A stretch of DNA of 64,000 bases. Origin: Parus major. Taxonomy: Eukaryota; Chordata; Aves; Passeriformes; Paridae. The notes under the pieces are model-generated. The model did not search any database. It was not told the DNA's origin and saw only the letters and a list, made by a program, of their open reading frames with translations. Position 1 is the stretch's first letter, and each line of letters starts with the position of its first letter. Position numbers and translations under genes: made by a program. Shown piece after piece: positions 12,400 to 25,116 of the stretch. The DNA lies in contig NC_031769.1 in NCBI RefSeq assembly GCF_001522545.3, forward strand, positions 18,645,875 to 18,709,874, written 5' to 3'.

Positions 12400-15300
12400 T
12401 GATGAAGCACAGGGTTGCTTGACAGATATTCTTGGACAGGACTGGCTGTGTAATTTTGCCAGTTATTATTATTGCCACATTTTTTGTTCCTTCCTTCCTT
12501 TTTCCACTCCTGCACCTACATTTCTTTGCCCCAATATTTTCCTTCATAAACAATCAATCCCTAACTGCTTTCTCCCAGTTTGTGCCAGTTTTGGGATACT
12601 GATATTCATAATTGTAATTTCTGTTACCATTCCTTATGTAATCTTAATCCTATGTGTTCTTGTTGCTCTGGTCATGCCGACACTGTTGTCCTTGCAAGAC
12701 CTGACAACCCACAGAGGTCCCCAGTGCTCCCCTCTAGTTATCTGTGAAGTTTGGCACATGCCTGCTCCTGAACCACCTGTGAAATTCAGCTCTATTCTAC
12801 AGTGCTCTCTGTAGCTTTTGATAGCATTTCACATGTGTCATTTATCACATCCAAGGACTTCTCAGGTGGGGTTCATCCAGTGGGTTTTCATGCCCTGCTC
12901 AACCACGCTTCACTGGAATTCAGTCCAGTAGCCCTGGCACCTGCCTACAGCCCACTCAATCTCTGCTTTTCCTGCCTTTCTCTTATTTTACCTCACTTGG
13001 CATATTTTACTCTGACTTTTGTTTCTTTTCCTACTTTTCAGCTTTCTTCCACTTTAAAAACAAAGTCTATAAATAACCATAACCAAAACTTCAAGGGAGC
13101 TGTGTATTGTGGTCTTAATCTACATCTGGCTGTAATTGCTGAAAGAAACAATGAGTCAGAGTCTGGGGTGCTCTGCATGAATTCTGATGTCATGTGTGAT
13201 TTCATATAGCAGTATTATTATTATTATAAAGGAAAATGTGTAACAGGCTAAATTTCCTTGGCGTAGTGAAGAAATCTATGACCTCCTGCTCTAATGCACT
13301 GTTATTCTGACTCATCCAGTAGAACAGTCCCAGCCTCAAAAGACAAGACACAGAACCAAATCCCTGATGCGTGCAAGGACAGAAGGATTGAGGGTTTGAT
13401 CTATTTGAACGAATAAAATTGCAACTGTGAATATACCTTAGATCAACATGTTTAATATGTTACTGGTGTCCTTACCAGAGCTGACTTCTGTAGGACTCAT
13501 TATAGATCAGTCCCAGACAGTCTAGTCCCAGATTCCCCCAGAGGCCTGTAGCTCCTTATGTCTCCCTAAATCAAAATTTCTAGTACTGTTAAAACCTGAG
13601 CTCAGTGCCTCTGAAAAACTGGGTCTGCCCTCAGTCATAAGCTGCTGTTTCACATACATTAAAAGTAGCTCAGCTTTTGTCAAAAGAATCTCCAAGCCTT
13701 TTTATGTTCATAAGAAAATAATAGACAGAGATTTAAGTGTTTAAATGTACCATTACTTTTCCCTTCCCTAGAGAGAAGGAATACCATGGTTGGTGCGAGT
13801 TAATGCTTGCAAAATTGCAACTTTTTCATATAATTTCTATTCGTTTTTTATAAGTGTATTTTAAATGTTAAAGTTTTTTTTTTTTTTAAATAACACAGAC
13901 CCTTTGCTTTCTTCTATTAAAACCCAAAACCTAATAGATGTGTGTGTGTTTATATGTACATGCCCTCTTTTAATCAGAAACAAAAATCTGCCTTCAGGAC
14001 AACACAGGCATTTATGAAGCAGACAAGACATGGATTGTGCCCTTAATACTAGATATCATTTGCCATTTGGGTGAGCTTTAACACACATTGTGACTTGAGG
14101 ACAAATTTGGCACTTTTTTTGTCCTCAACTGCAAAAAGTGTTTCTATAGTATAGCTGACTTCCAATTTGCACAGTACTGATGTGTTTTCCTTATGATAAA
14201 ATCCCAGTGCACTAGAAATGACTGGTGTTTCATTTCTGCTTTCCATTCCCCATGTTTTCTCCAATTCTTATCACTGCTGATTGACACTATTCAATATTTT
14301 TTGTACTTCCAATGTGATAAAGATCTCTGCCTTTCTTTCCTATTACCACATCTGGTCTTCTCACATATATTCCATTTCCATTAATAGTAACATTTCAAAA
14401 ATCTGGTAACTCTTTTTCATTTCTTATTTTCTCTATCTTTGTGTCTTGTGAAGATAGCACTCCTCTCTTACTTGCTGAACATTACTGCCAACTTTCTAAT
14501 AGAGTAATTTATAGTTCTCTCCAGACAGTTAGATGCATCAACTGAAATGTGATTTACAGTTAATGAGGCCAGGCCACACCTTTTATTGTCTAAATCCACA
14601 TTTTCTTTGCATTGGCATATCTTATGCAAAACACCTACTTGGAGCAGTCAGTTAAAACTTCAGGTTGTTCTGTCCTTCCTCTTTGTCAGGTCACTTGTAA
14701 TTTACAAATGTACTCAATGAGATTTCATAAAAGATACTCCACGTGAGATTTTTTTCATCTCTTTCTGCTTGGGTATCTCTTCCTGTTGTCTAATGACCTA
14801 TTGGCAGAAGTAGTATATTCTTCAGATATACCACTTGGTTTTGGTCCAGTAAGTCCTTCTCTCAGAGTTTCCTGTCATTACTCATTGTATTCACTGACAT
14901 CCTTCACTGATCTCATCTTTTCTTCTGTACATTTCATGCCAACATAAAGTCACTTCAGGTCAGAGTTCATACAGTGCTAACTTCCTCCTGCTTCTCCTGT
15001 CAGATTCCCTTAAATCTACTTTTCATCAAGGCACTGATCCCAGGCATATGATCTAATTGGGTGGTATGTTACAGAGCCCTAAATATCTTTAAGCATTACT
15101 GAATTTTGCTTGAAAATATTCTTTGTTTTCTTTGTTTTCTTGTCATAATTCTCCTCTCAAGCTCCTGTATAAAGCTGCCTACATCTGCACTCTTGTACAG
15201 CCCAAGCCATTTCCTGTGGCATTTGTGCAATTCCTTTCGGTATCACAAGGCACTGTTAAATCTAAATACTGACTCAAATCTCAGAAACATTTCACTGAGG

Positions 15301-16240
15301 AATTAATACCTAGAAAAACCTGCATATTTTCAATCCCTATAAAACATGTGGAATTTTTCTTTTTATTTTTCCAGTAACTTTTCCAAAACATTTCAGCATA
15401 AAAAGAAGCAAACGAGAAAAGAGCAAAATAAGCCTTTCTTAAACTCTTGTCTTTCTATTGTATCAATTAATTCTTCTCTCCATGCAGTCTATTTCAATTT
15501 CTAATAGCAGATGCCCTTAAAAGATTCAAACATATTGCAGATATCTGTCAATGTGACTCTCTTCTGTTCTGCAGTGTAATTTACCCAAATAAACTTGAGA
15601 CTGCTTGGCAAAGCTTTCCTCCCCATGTTGTTATTGTCTGCTATCTGATGGCTCTTTATGACCTGAAACTTAGACATCCTTCTTGTTCTTGAGGAATCCT
15701 ACCAATACTTTAAACATGCTTGAAATTTCTAATTATTTATTTATTTTTGCTGTTAATGCAGTTCAGTTATACCCAAATCATGGGAAAAGAGAATACACAT
15801 TTGCAAATTTAGCTAGAGAATTTCCCTTTGTAACAGTATTTTTCATCAAACATCATTCTTGATGCCATTCAGGTGAGTGAATATTTTTGCCGATTTTTGA
15901 ATACATTTTCTACGCACATTTATGTTTGCAAAACTCATAACAGATGATTCCAGATGCTCTTCATTCCCATTTGCTTTCCAGTTAGGCAACTTTCTCTTCA
16001 TCCTCATCTGTGGTTTGCACTTTATTTTGATTAGCCACGCCATGTTATTCATGCTTTGTTTTAATATCCACATCTCAAAGATATCTTTGTTTCCCTTCAG
16101 TCAAGAAACCAAGCATTCTTTTCTTCAGTAATTGTTTTATTCTTACCTTTTTTTCAGTCACCTGTCCAATTTCCTCTTTTCATTTGCAAATGTTTTTCTT
16201 TTAGTGTAAGCATCATCATTATAGATGAAGGTAATAGCAA
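12400..16240. other. Pyrimidine-rich (plus strand) intergenic stretch
   Basis: By eye, the plus strand here is strongly C+T-rich over long runs, especially 12460-13060 and 14180-16200. The open frames of 131 and 135 codons at 12419-12814 and 12802-13209 follow from the shortage of purines, which every stop codon needs, and show no domain. The complement is A/G-rich, as in the coding strand of many retroelements, and the segment includes repeat copy 2. It could be one or more very old, eroded retroelements, or a transcript with strand bias. I cannot tell which. Confidence 0.3.
15965..16077 (-). repeat. Unclassified dispersed repeat, copy 2
   Basis: This is homologous to 7105-7222. The shared blocks on the plus strand are TGCTTTCCAGTTAGGCAACT, TTCTC, then TTTGCACTTTATTTTGATTA and TTTTAATATCC. 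The minus strand has an open frame of about 75 codons across it (15846-16073, containing MAWLIKIKCKP), which might be a relic of a coding element. No family is recognised. Confidence 0.4.
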
Positions 16241-19200
16241 TATGTAAAGTTGTCCACATTTAGTAGCAATAAAAATAGGGTTTAAATAAAAATAGGACAC
16301 TTTACATGTGTCCTTCTCCAAAATAAATTCCATGTTTTAAATTTAATTTTGACATGGGAATTCTGTGTCAAGAAAACCATATATTGATTTTTATTTGGAG
16401 ATGATAGTGACTCCTCAAATTGGTTAAAATGGTCAGGTTTATATGGAACATGTCTTACATCATGTTTTTTGTGATTACAGCAAATCCACATGAAAGGTGA
16501 TCTTTTCTATTGGTGCTCCTTAAAATTCAAGGATTTCTCTCTCTAAGTAAAGGTATTTGAGAATCTTCCAGGCTCTGGGTTTTGGAAAAATTTGTTTCAC
16601 TGCTGATCTCACAACTGCCAAAGAAAAGTATGGGTTGGCATCCTACTGTGCTAGTACACAAAAAGCCTACATGACCTGTGCACACGCCTGGCTGCCTTTG
16701 CTTGCTGCAGAAAGTCTGGCAAGGAGCCCTAGATAAAGTTACCATCTGCTGGGCCTTTGCATTTTCTCCACAAGGCTCCCACCCCCCACAGCCAAGTCTC
16801 TACAGAGAAATCAGCGTTGGACAGCACCACGCTTTGGCTTTCCATGTCAGTGTCACAAAATGAGACCACCAATGACAAAGAAAGGAATTGGCATTTTGGC
16901 AACTGAGTGAGAGTTCACTCAGATGCTTGGCACCAAAGCATGTGATGAGGGTCACATAATACAACATAAAACCTCTTAGTAATGTAGCAACTGGCCCAGA
17001 ATTTGCTGACTGCTTGTTAGTTATTGAACAATCTCAAACTGTCTGACCAAAACCCTACCCTATGTGTCCTCAGCTGCTTGTCCCAGATAACTAATGGCAA
17101 CTGCTTTTGAAAGGGGTCCAGGAACGTCTTTGTAGTGCCTTTACTTTTCCACAGCTCTAGCCAAGTGACTGTGTACCAAGAACCCGAAAACCCCAAGCCA
17201 AAACCTCTCCTTGTACATCTTCCATAAACATGTTCTCTGCTGGACTTCAAATACAGCTGACACTGAAATATGCCAGAAAAAGAAGCTTGAACAGAAGGAT
17301 TCATTGATTAGAAATCCTCTTAACATCTTTAAAAAATATAGCTTCTGCATTGTTAACACTACTACAAGTAACATAGGGAGGAAGGGAAAGATGTGAACTC
17401 CTTACACAAACAGGAGGTAATAGTCTCTAACCTGAGCTATGAAAAAAAAGATTTAAAAAAAATGACGCATTCCTGCTGTTCCTGTATTTCTCTTAAGTTT
17501 CTAGAAGAATTTGAGGAACAGGGACTAGGCATTATATCCCGACAAGAATTTTTATAAGTGGCACCTCTAAAATTCTATTTTTAAAATGCTTTTCCTTGGA
17601 AACTTGTACTTAGTCTGGACAAATAAGAAAAAGGTCAGTAATTTTACAAAATGAGCTACTAGTGAAAGGAAAACCACAGCAAAGCTTAATCTGAGCAGAT
17701 AACTATTTTATTGTTGTCATACATTGTGTTTGTTAGTATTGGGAGGTTTATAACAGGAGAGCAATATCATTCCTTGGTCAGCAAAGCCCTGAACCACTAC
17801 TATCTGAGGAACATGTCAAATAAGATCCTTGACTAATTTAATCAGAATTTTAGTCCCAAAATATTGTTTGAGCATAGGTTTTATTCATATTTTGAGTTTT
17901 AATGATCATCATTGCAGCATAATTCAGAGACCTCACTTTAAGAAACAGTTTCCTTTCTTCCTTCTGTGTTATGGTCCCATCTACTACTTAAACCAAAGGA
18001 AAAAGAAATACTTTAAATCCCTCCCTCAGCATAACATAAATCAATATATCTTTACCCCTTTCTGTTCCTGAAGCCCCAGGAAGGTGTCCATAGAAGTAAC
18101 TAAAAAGATCTGCAATAGACTTTCTTGCTATTTCCTACACACTAAATATGTCTATCAAGCTGGTAAAACCATTTCATTTGCTTTCTCTCTCTCTATCTCT
18201 CTGGAAACATTTCCATTTCCTCTTTAACTCTATTGATTTACCCTTTGCTTAGGAATTTGACCTCTAAGCAACTTTGACTTTCAACAAACACTTTTATGAC
18301 ACTAAATATCCTTTCTCTCTCCAGATGCCAAGTTAAAATCTTGGCCATTTCAGGTGGGACATTGAAATAGGTAGAAAAACCACAATTTTCTTCTATTTTA
18401 TAGTTAGTGTTATGCCTTTCTCATAATTCCTCTCTTTGGTTTGGTTACCTGCCATTTTAACATGTATTACTGTTCTATTTGCTAAAATATGAACATTACA
18501 CTAATATTTGTCTCCCCAGGTTTCATTTTCATGCTAAAACAAATAGCAAGGGTCAGCAGCTTCCAAACAGTTATGCACCTCTCCATGCCTCACTCTTTTC
18601 TCTTAAATCTTCTACTTGGCTACATCAGAGAGCATCTCTTCAACTCAGTTCCTGGGGAAGAATCCAGAACTGTGAGTTAGGTGGAAAGATGTCTCCTCCC
18701 ATTCAGGAGAAAGGGTAAAGATACCAGAATGGGGCTGAAAATGACAAATTGAGTGATGCATCCAGCACAAGTCAATGGGAAATACTGAGAATGGTGAGTT
18801 TTCTGATTTCTTCCTAATTATTTTCAGGTCTGTGACTTCAGATAGGGACTTAGCAGCATAACCTTATAATGACTTCTGATAACAAACCCAAATAATGGTT
18901 TTTACCATGAACTCTGCAGTGCTTCTTATTTATTTTTTTACAGGAAAAGGATGATGCATCACCTATTTTCTGCAGTAAAGTTTAGTTACTATGGACATTC
19001 TGAAAAACAGAAGAAAATTCAGTGAAATCAGGTTACTACAAGTTCTTTGTATTGCATTTTGAATAGTTTTCTTAATCCTCTCATCTGGATCTATCCTTAA
19101 GAAAGGTCACTATTATAACACTATATGTGTTTTAAATTGTGCTTGTATTGGTGAGAAGGTTGGAATTAAACTAGGTATCTACAACATTTGACTGAAATTT

Positions 19201-21668
19201 TCTTGCCTATTTGAGTTGGAAAATGTAATCTGCATTTATTTGTTAAATAAGCTATGTTTAGCATTAATAATCAGTATATTTCTGCAATATGTGAACTGTA
19301 GCCTGCATCAGAAAGGCTGTGAAGAGAAAAGGAGGAAAGGTCAAACAGCTATACTGAAGTTTGTATATTATACTTCAGAGAGTGAGATAATATTAATGTG
19401 CAAGTATTCAGACAATATATCTGGGTTCTTAGAAGTGTGTCGCATTTTTATTAATGTTCCCATTTCAAAGCTTGGATTTTCATTGACAGCATCTTATGTA
19501 ACCATTAGGCAGGTGTTAAGAGGTCCACATACTGTGAGACAGCAGGGGGAAATGCCCTAAAAATACCAGCAGTGAGCTAAACATTCACTTTTCCCTGATC
19601 TTTGTGTGCCCTCTCCCATTCAGTTTCTGGCACATAAAGTAAAATGTAACCTGGAAGGAAGAATGTGGTTTTGAAACAGGCATTTTTCAGAATGACTGAA
19701 ACTTGCAATTGCTCTCTTTGAATAACAATGAGCACAGACAAGAAGCAACACTGGGATAAGTTTCCATCTCTGGTAGCAGGACGAAGGGGGAAGCAAGTCT
19801 AAATCATAAGATGATGAAGGTAAGAAAGACAATAAATAAAATCTAATTAATTTCTCTTAACACTGTTAACTTCCATAAATTTCAACCAGGTTGAACACAC
19901 CAGAATTTAACTAATCAGCTGCTTTATTATCTCTCTTCATCTCTTGTCTCTTTTCAGTACAACCATTCCATCTGTGGCCCCAGATTCTCTTCCAGCTGTA
20001 ACCTTCAAGGTTTACCTCCTTCTTTGTCGTCCTGCCCTAGAACACTTTCTCCACACAGACTTTCTGACTATGCTACTGAAATAATATTCCTCACAATAGT
20101 GCCTCCAAAACACACTCCAGGAACACACAATCCAGGAAATATGCTGTGTGGCTGCTTTGCTGTTTTGTCTATATCTTTCCTTTGCCCAAGTCTTTCTTTA
20201 GGTGAAGAATATGCCTCTGTTAATACAGTGTATGTTCTCCAGTGTTCTAGAGTTTAAGCACACAAGACACATTAAATTTTATCAGTGTCATCTAATTATT
20301 ATATAGGCAGAGATCTGATCCATTAGAGATTAAAATCAAAGATTTCCTGTGCATGTGTTTGTATATTTTTTTTGTTTATATTTCCAGTATTCAGTAGGTT
20401 GGAGAGAAATTCTAAACATCTGTAATTTCTTTCAAGATCATTGAGAAAAAATATAAATTAAGGAAATGTAAGTTACATTGACCTTTCTCCCTCTGTTTTT
20501 TTGTAATCATTCCATAAATCTGCTCACATAATTCTTTTGGTTCAGAAGTTTTAGCTGTTGACTTCTATGAAAATGAGTACTTCATAGGTAGGCAATGAAT
20601 CACTTAAAATTTAAAATTGAGAGTGACTCCCCAAATTGATACTGATGAGCAATCTGAACAACACAGGCTCTGAAATCATCACTCTTGCTCAGTTGTACCT
20701 CACTTTGCAGACAAGCCCTTGAAAGAGTGAGGCTGCTTATGGAGTAAGGGTCAATTTTGCAGCAATGAGTTTATCATCATTTACTTTCATCATGGGTTTT
20801 AGAGAGTGCTTTATGTCCTCCAAGTAATGATATTTTCAATCCCACAGAACAGATGAAGAAATATAGCCTCTGTCAGTATTTGCAAGAAACCCTCAGTTCT
20901 TTATGATTTAAGAAGAGGATACATGTTATTTTATGTTGACATTTGGTTTTCAACAAAAAAGTAGAAGATGTTTTGAATTAAACTTTGATCATGAAGCCAA
21001 AAGGAAATTATTCCCATTCCTTCACTTTAGTGTTATTTTGTTCTTTGCTACATCCAATACTGTCTCAGAAGCACATCCTTAGCAAACTTTGAAAGCAGTG
21101 TGGCAGTTTCTGAATCCTCATTCATAATACCATGAGTTCATAAAACTCATTCTAAGAGACAGAATTATGTGTAACTTTCATGCAAAATAGCTGGTTGTGT
21201 CTTTTAGGTCAACAGAAACATGACAGCAATAATAAAGAGGATGTAATGCAGATAAAATTAACTGAATTATTTAAGAAGTCACATATTGGCAATGCACTGC
21301 CTGATTGCATTTCCCAGAGAGCTGCACATGTGAAGATGAATTTTAGCTCCTATCTGTTGTTCAGTAGGTGCTAAGAACTCTGGTCCAAGCTCAGCAGTAT
21401 ATCCCTAATAAACGATACACAGACTGAAGGAATCCATGTGTATGTCATAGCCATCCAAATACATGCCATGCCAAAGTTCATAATTTATTCATAACTGTAC
21501 AAATCTCTTGAAAATATCCTGCTTTTCTCAAGGAAATTTTCATTTATGCTTATTTCCCATGTGAAACCACAGCTTCTTCAAACAGACTGGACAACCTGTT
21601 CACCACAAGCATAGTGGCATCTGGACCACCAGAGAGAGTGTATTTACTCAATCCTTTTTCTTATTAAA

Positions 21669-21700
21669 GTATATATTTATATATGTATATGTATATATAT
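21669..21700. repeat. TA-rich dinucleotide tract
   Basis: Interrupted (TA)n with GTATATGTATATAT units. Confidence 0.8.
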
Positions 21701-24700
21701 CTCCCATTCTGATAAAGGTTACGTTTGAACAGAAACATATAGAAATTTCAAAAACCTAGAAGCTCATTAATTATAAGAAAAAAAGTGTGGTTATTAGAAG
21801 TTACTTTGATATTTTACCTGTGATTATCACAAATCACAAGAAGGAAACTGAACAGCTTTGCCTGCTGTTTAATGAATCACATTTCCTCTCTCTAAAAGTG
21901 AAACCTTATACACCAATGTCTAGTTGATCATGAATAAAAGAAACTGAAAATCTGAAATGTGATCTCAAATTTAAAATATTATGTAGTAACTTCTTCTATG
22001 TTAATTTCAGAACACAGAACAACATATCTGAAAGAACACAGCTTTTTAAAATTTTAAACGATGCAATTTATCTGTTCATAATTTTCAAGTTATTTGTACA
22101 TAAACCTCTGTGTCTAAATGAAAACTCCAGCATGTTTGTGTCATCTTCTCAAAAATGACAAGCTGATGATAAGATGATAAGCTATATAATGGAATTATAC
22201 ATATGTCCTTAATGATAGAAATAATCTTCAATTTGGGCATGTAACTATGTGCTCAATTGATTCAGGACATGGAACTGCCCCCAGGGGTCCAGACTGGCTT
22301 AAACCCATTTATTTCACAACCATATTCTTCCTAATATCCTGTATTGCCTTGATTGAAGAACATGTCACATCTCTCAGCAAACAGAAATGACCAAGTTTGA
22401 AAAGCCCTTCCTCTTCCACTGTGCAGAGAGCGCTCCCAGCAAGGAGAGACAGAGTAATGCCTTAGGGCAGAGCATTGCCTTAGCAACTGATTTTAAGCCA
22501 TGGCTAACTTAAAATCTAAAATTTAGCTTTGCAGTGAAATAAAGAAAACCAGATGGGAGTAGGTGGTGAAGGAAGAGCCTCACAGGTTATTCTAATTGAG
22601 AATCTCAAGAGTTTCTACCTTTGCTCAAACTCAGATGTGATCCTGGTATAAACCAACAAAATCACTTAGTTGGAAAGGGTAACACTGACTTCAACTGAAA
22701 ATCTGATCGGTAATGTATTTCCTGTCTTGTCTTTCTCAAAGTTTATTGAACTCATCAACACTCAGAGAACTAGAGAAAAATAACTAGAAATATTTTTTGC
22801 CTTCACCTTTAATCTAACAGAATAAAGCTAGAAGTTTTCTTTTTCATGGTGTTATGGCCTGAAAAGTGGCCTCCTGGGAATCTGCCCTGCAGCTCGATAG
22901 TAAAAACTTTGGATTTTTAAAACCAGCTGGAATATCTGGCCTTGCTACTGACCTATCTGTTTGAAGTGTGTGCATATTAGTTGAGGCTAAACTTCTGTTC
23001 ACAGTGAATTAACACAGCTCAGTGAGAAATCTCATGCTGTCTCACTGACCCAGGACAGTATACTGATGGGAAAGCTACCTTTTTCTGAAAGCTAATATCT
23101 GTCTTTCAGCTTATTTCTATCATATTTCATATTGTTATTCTTGCAAATGAACAGATTATTTTTTTCTTTTATAGGATCTTTTACAGACCTATGAGCCCAA
23201 TTGCATCTTGTTTATACTAATAACACATTTTATTGAAAAATATTTTGGTTTGTGACATTGGTTTGCATGATATATAATTTTAATTATATACATATAATCA
23301 TAATTTATTATAATATTATAATTTTAAGTGATTCTTGCATTCATGAATCTTTATCATGCATAAAACATGATATGATACTTTGATGTCAGCCTTAAGTGTA
23401 ATGGACCCTAACACTGGGTCAGGAAATAGCAACAGTGCAAGGGACAAAAGATGCAAAATGTTCTTGTGCATCTCTCTAGGAATGTGGTCAAATGAACGAT
23501 TAGAGTCAGAAGTGCCTCATGGACAGTGGATCTCCTAACAACTTTGGTTATGAAGCCTTGACTGGCATTTTTCTGTACTCTGTCCCTCTCTTGAAGAAAA
23601 TGCTGCTTTGCTGATGGAAAGCAGCAGTTTACAGCTTACCTTGGTGAGGTGTATCCTCTGCTGACATGGAGAGAGCTGGTCTCTCCAGGGCTTGGCTAGG
23701 ACTGGAAGGTCACTGCTTCTGTCCAAGAATGTCTGGGTAGTTTATTTGCCCAACAAGGAAACAGATCTGCTTCTGGTGTACCCTCGTAGTGCATCAGCTG
23801 CCATCGACTCAGTCATGAGCCATTCTGTCCTGCTCCATCAGGGAGAGGCTGAAAACCAAGCTGCCAGTGCACAGGCTCTGCCAAGGCTGACTGCAGTGGA
23901 CAGCTCATGCCTGTTGTGATGTCTTTGCCTTGTGACACCTGTACATAGAAAGAAGCCAGCAAGCAGCACTCAATCGCTCTCATCCTCAGTTACAACACCC
24001 CAGTTATCTTCTAAAGCAGACCATTTAAACTAGGAACAACCACATCTTCTGGAGAAGCAGTTATGGGAAAAAAGGATTTTGCAGTAGGTATTAAGAATTT
24101 TATTTGATAAATACAGTGTAGCGATGATAAATGTCGTTGTCTGTTAACAAATTGTTCAATTGAATTAATGGTTTAAGTTATTTTTATAGTATTAAGTTTG
24201 ATAAATACTGAAATTACAAAAGTAGTCTGGCAAGTCAGTAAAAGGTTCCTTTTATTTACAGTGATCTAAACCAAAAACATCTGCTGCTACTGTTCTTGTT
24301 CTTTATATGTTCCCTTCTGTGTGGCACATTTTTTTTTTGCTTTTTACTGAAACACAGCCTGTGCTGAAGACCATAAAACAACAACTTAATTGCTGTGTTG
24401 ATGCTTTCTTGGATCCCACTGGCTTCCTTGGGCAGCCTATGAGCTCGATCAGAATGTAGAAATTTGGCACACCATAGTTGTGTGAAATGCTCAGGGACAG
24501 GAGAAGGACAGGAAGAAAATGTGGAGCTGATGAAACAGAGAAGAACCAATACACCAGCCTGAAGGCAAAATAAATACACTAACTGACAACAAGTGCTTTC
24601 CAAATAGTTTGAACTAATTCAGATGACAGCAAAATAAACATACCTAAGTGTTGATAAATACTGAGGAAGGAATATTTTTTTTCCTCACTTTACAAAGTGG

Positions 24701-25089
24701 GGTTACTGTACTGAGAGGGGGAGACTTCCATTCCTCCACCCTTGCACTGGATTCTTAGCTGATTCTGTTATACAACCAATAGAGAGTACCTCAGGTGAAA
24801 GAAGCAGAAAAAAGGGGAAATTAATTTCTATTGTAATAACAAGAAATTCAAGATGGAGCTTCCAGAGAGATTACTGCTTTTCACAGGTGGTTGAAGCTGC
24901 TTGGCTTGCTGCCCTTATGCCTTATACAATCCAGGGAGCTGCAATTGCCTAAAACCTAAAAACACACTGCCAGTCCTATGGTTTCATCATAGCTTGGGTT
25001 TGCTAGCTACTTCTCTCCTTTTTTTTTTTTTCCCCAAAAAAATTTATTTAGCATTTTTTGTATTTGGAATGATGGATAATGACAAGTAG

Positions 25090-25116
25090 GATATCAAGAT
25101 GAGTTATCTTGATATC
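25090..25116. repeat. Perfect 11-bp inverted repeat (hairpin)
   Basis: GATATCAAGAT, a five-base spacer GAGTT, then ATCTTGATATC. The stem is perfect. It is too short for a typical pre-microRNA on its own, and no T-run or promoter ties it to a transcript. Confidence 0.85.

Noticed and set aside
12419..13209. Two overlapping plus-strand open frames of 131 and 135 codons
   Set aside because: The region is pyrimidine-rich, which depletes stop codons. The translations have no domain, no plausible splice context and no coding-type codon pattern.
19216..19560. Plus-strand open frame of 114 codons
   Set aside because: No recognisable domain or gene context; composition like the surrounding AT-rich DNA.
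24256..24603. Minus-strand open frame of 115 codons
   Set aside because: Includes translated low-complexity runs, has no domain, and a second frame is open over the same bases.
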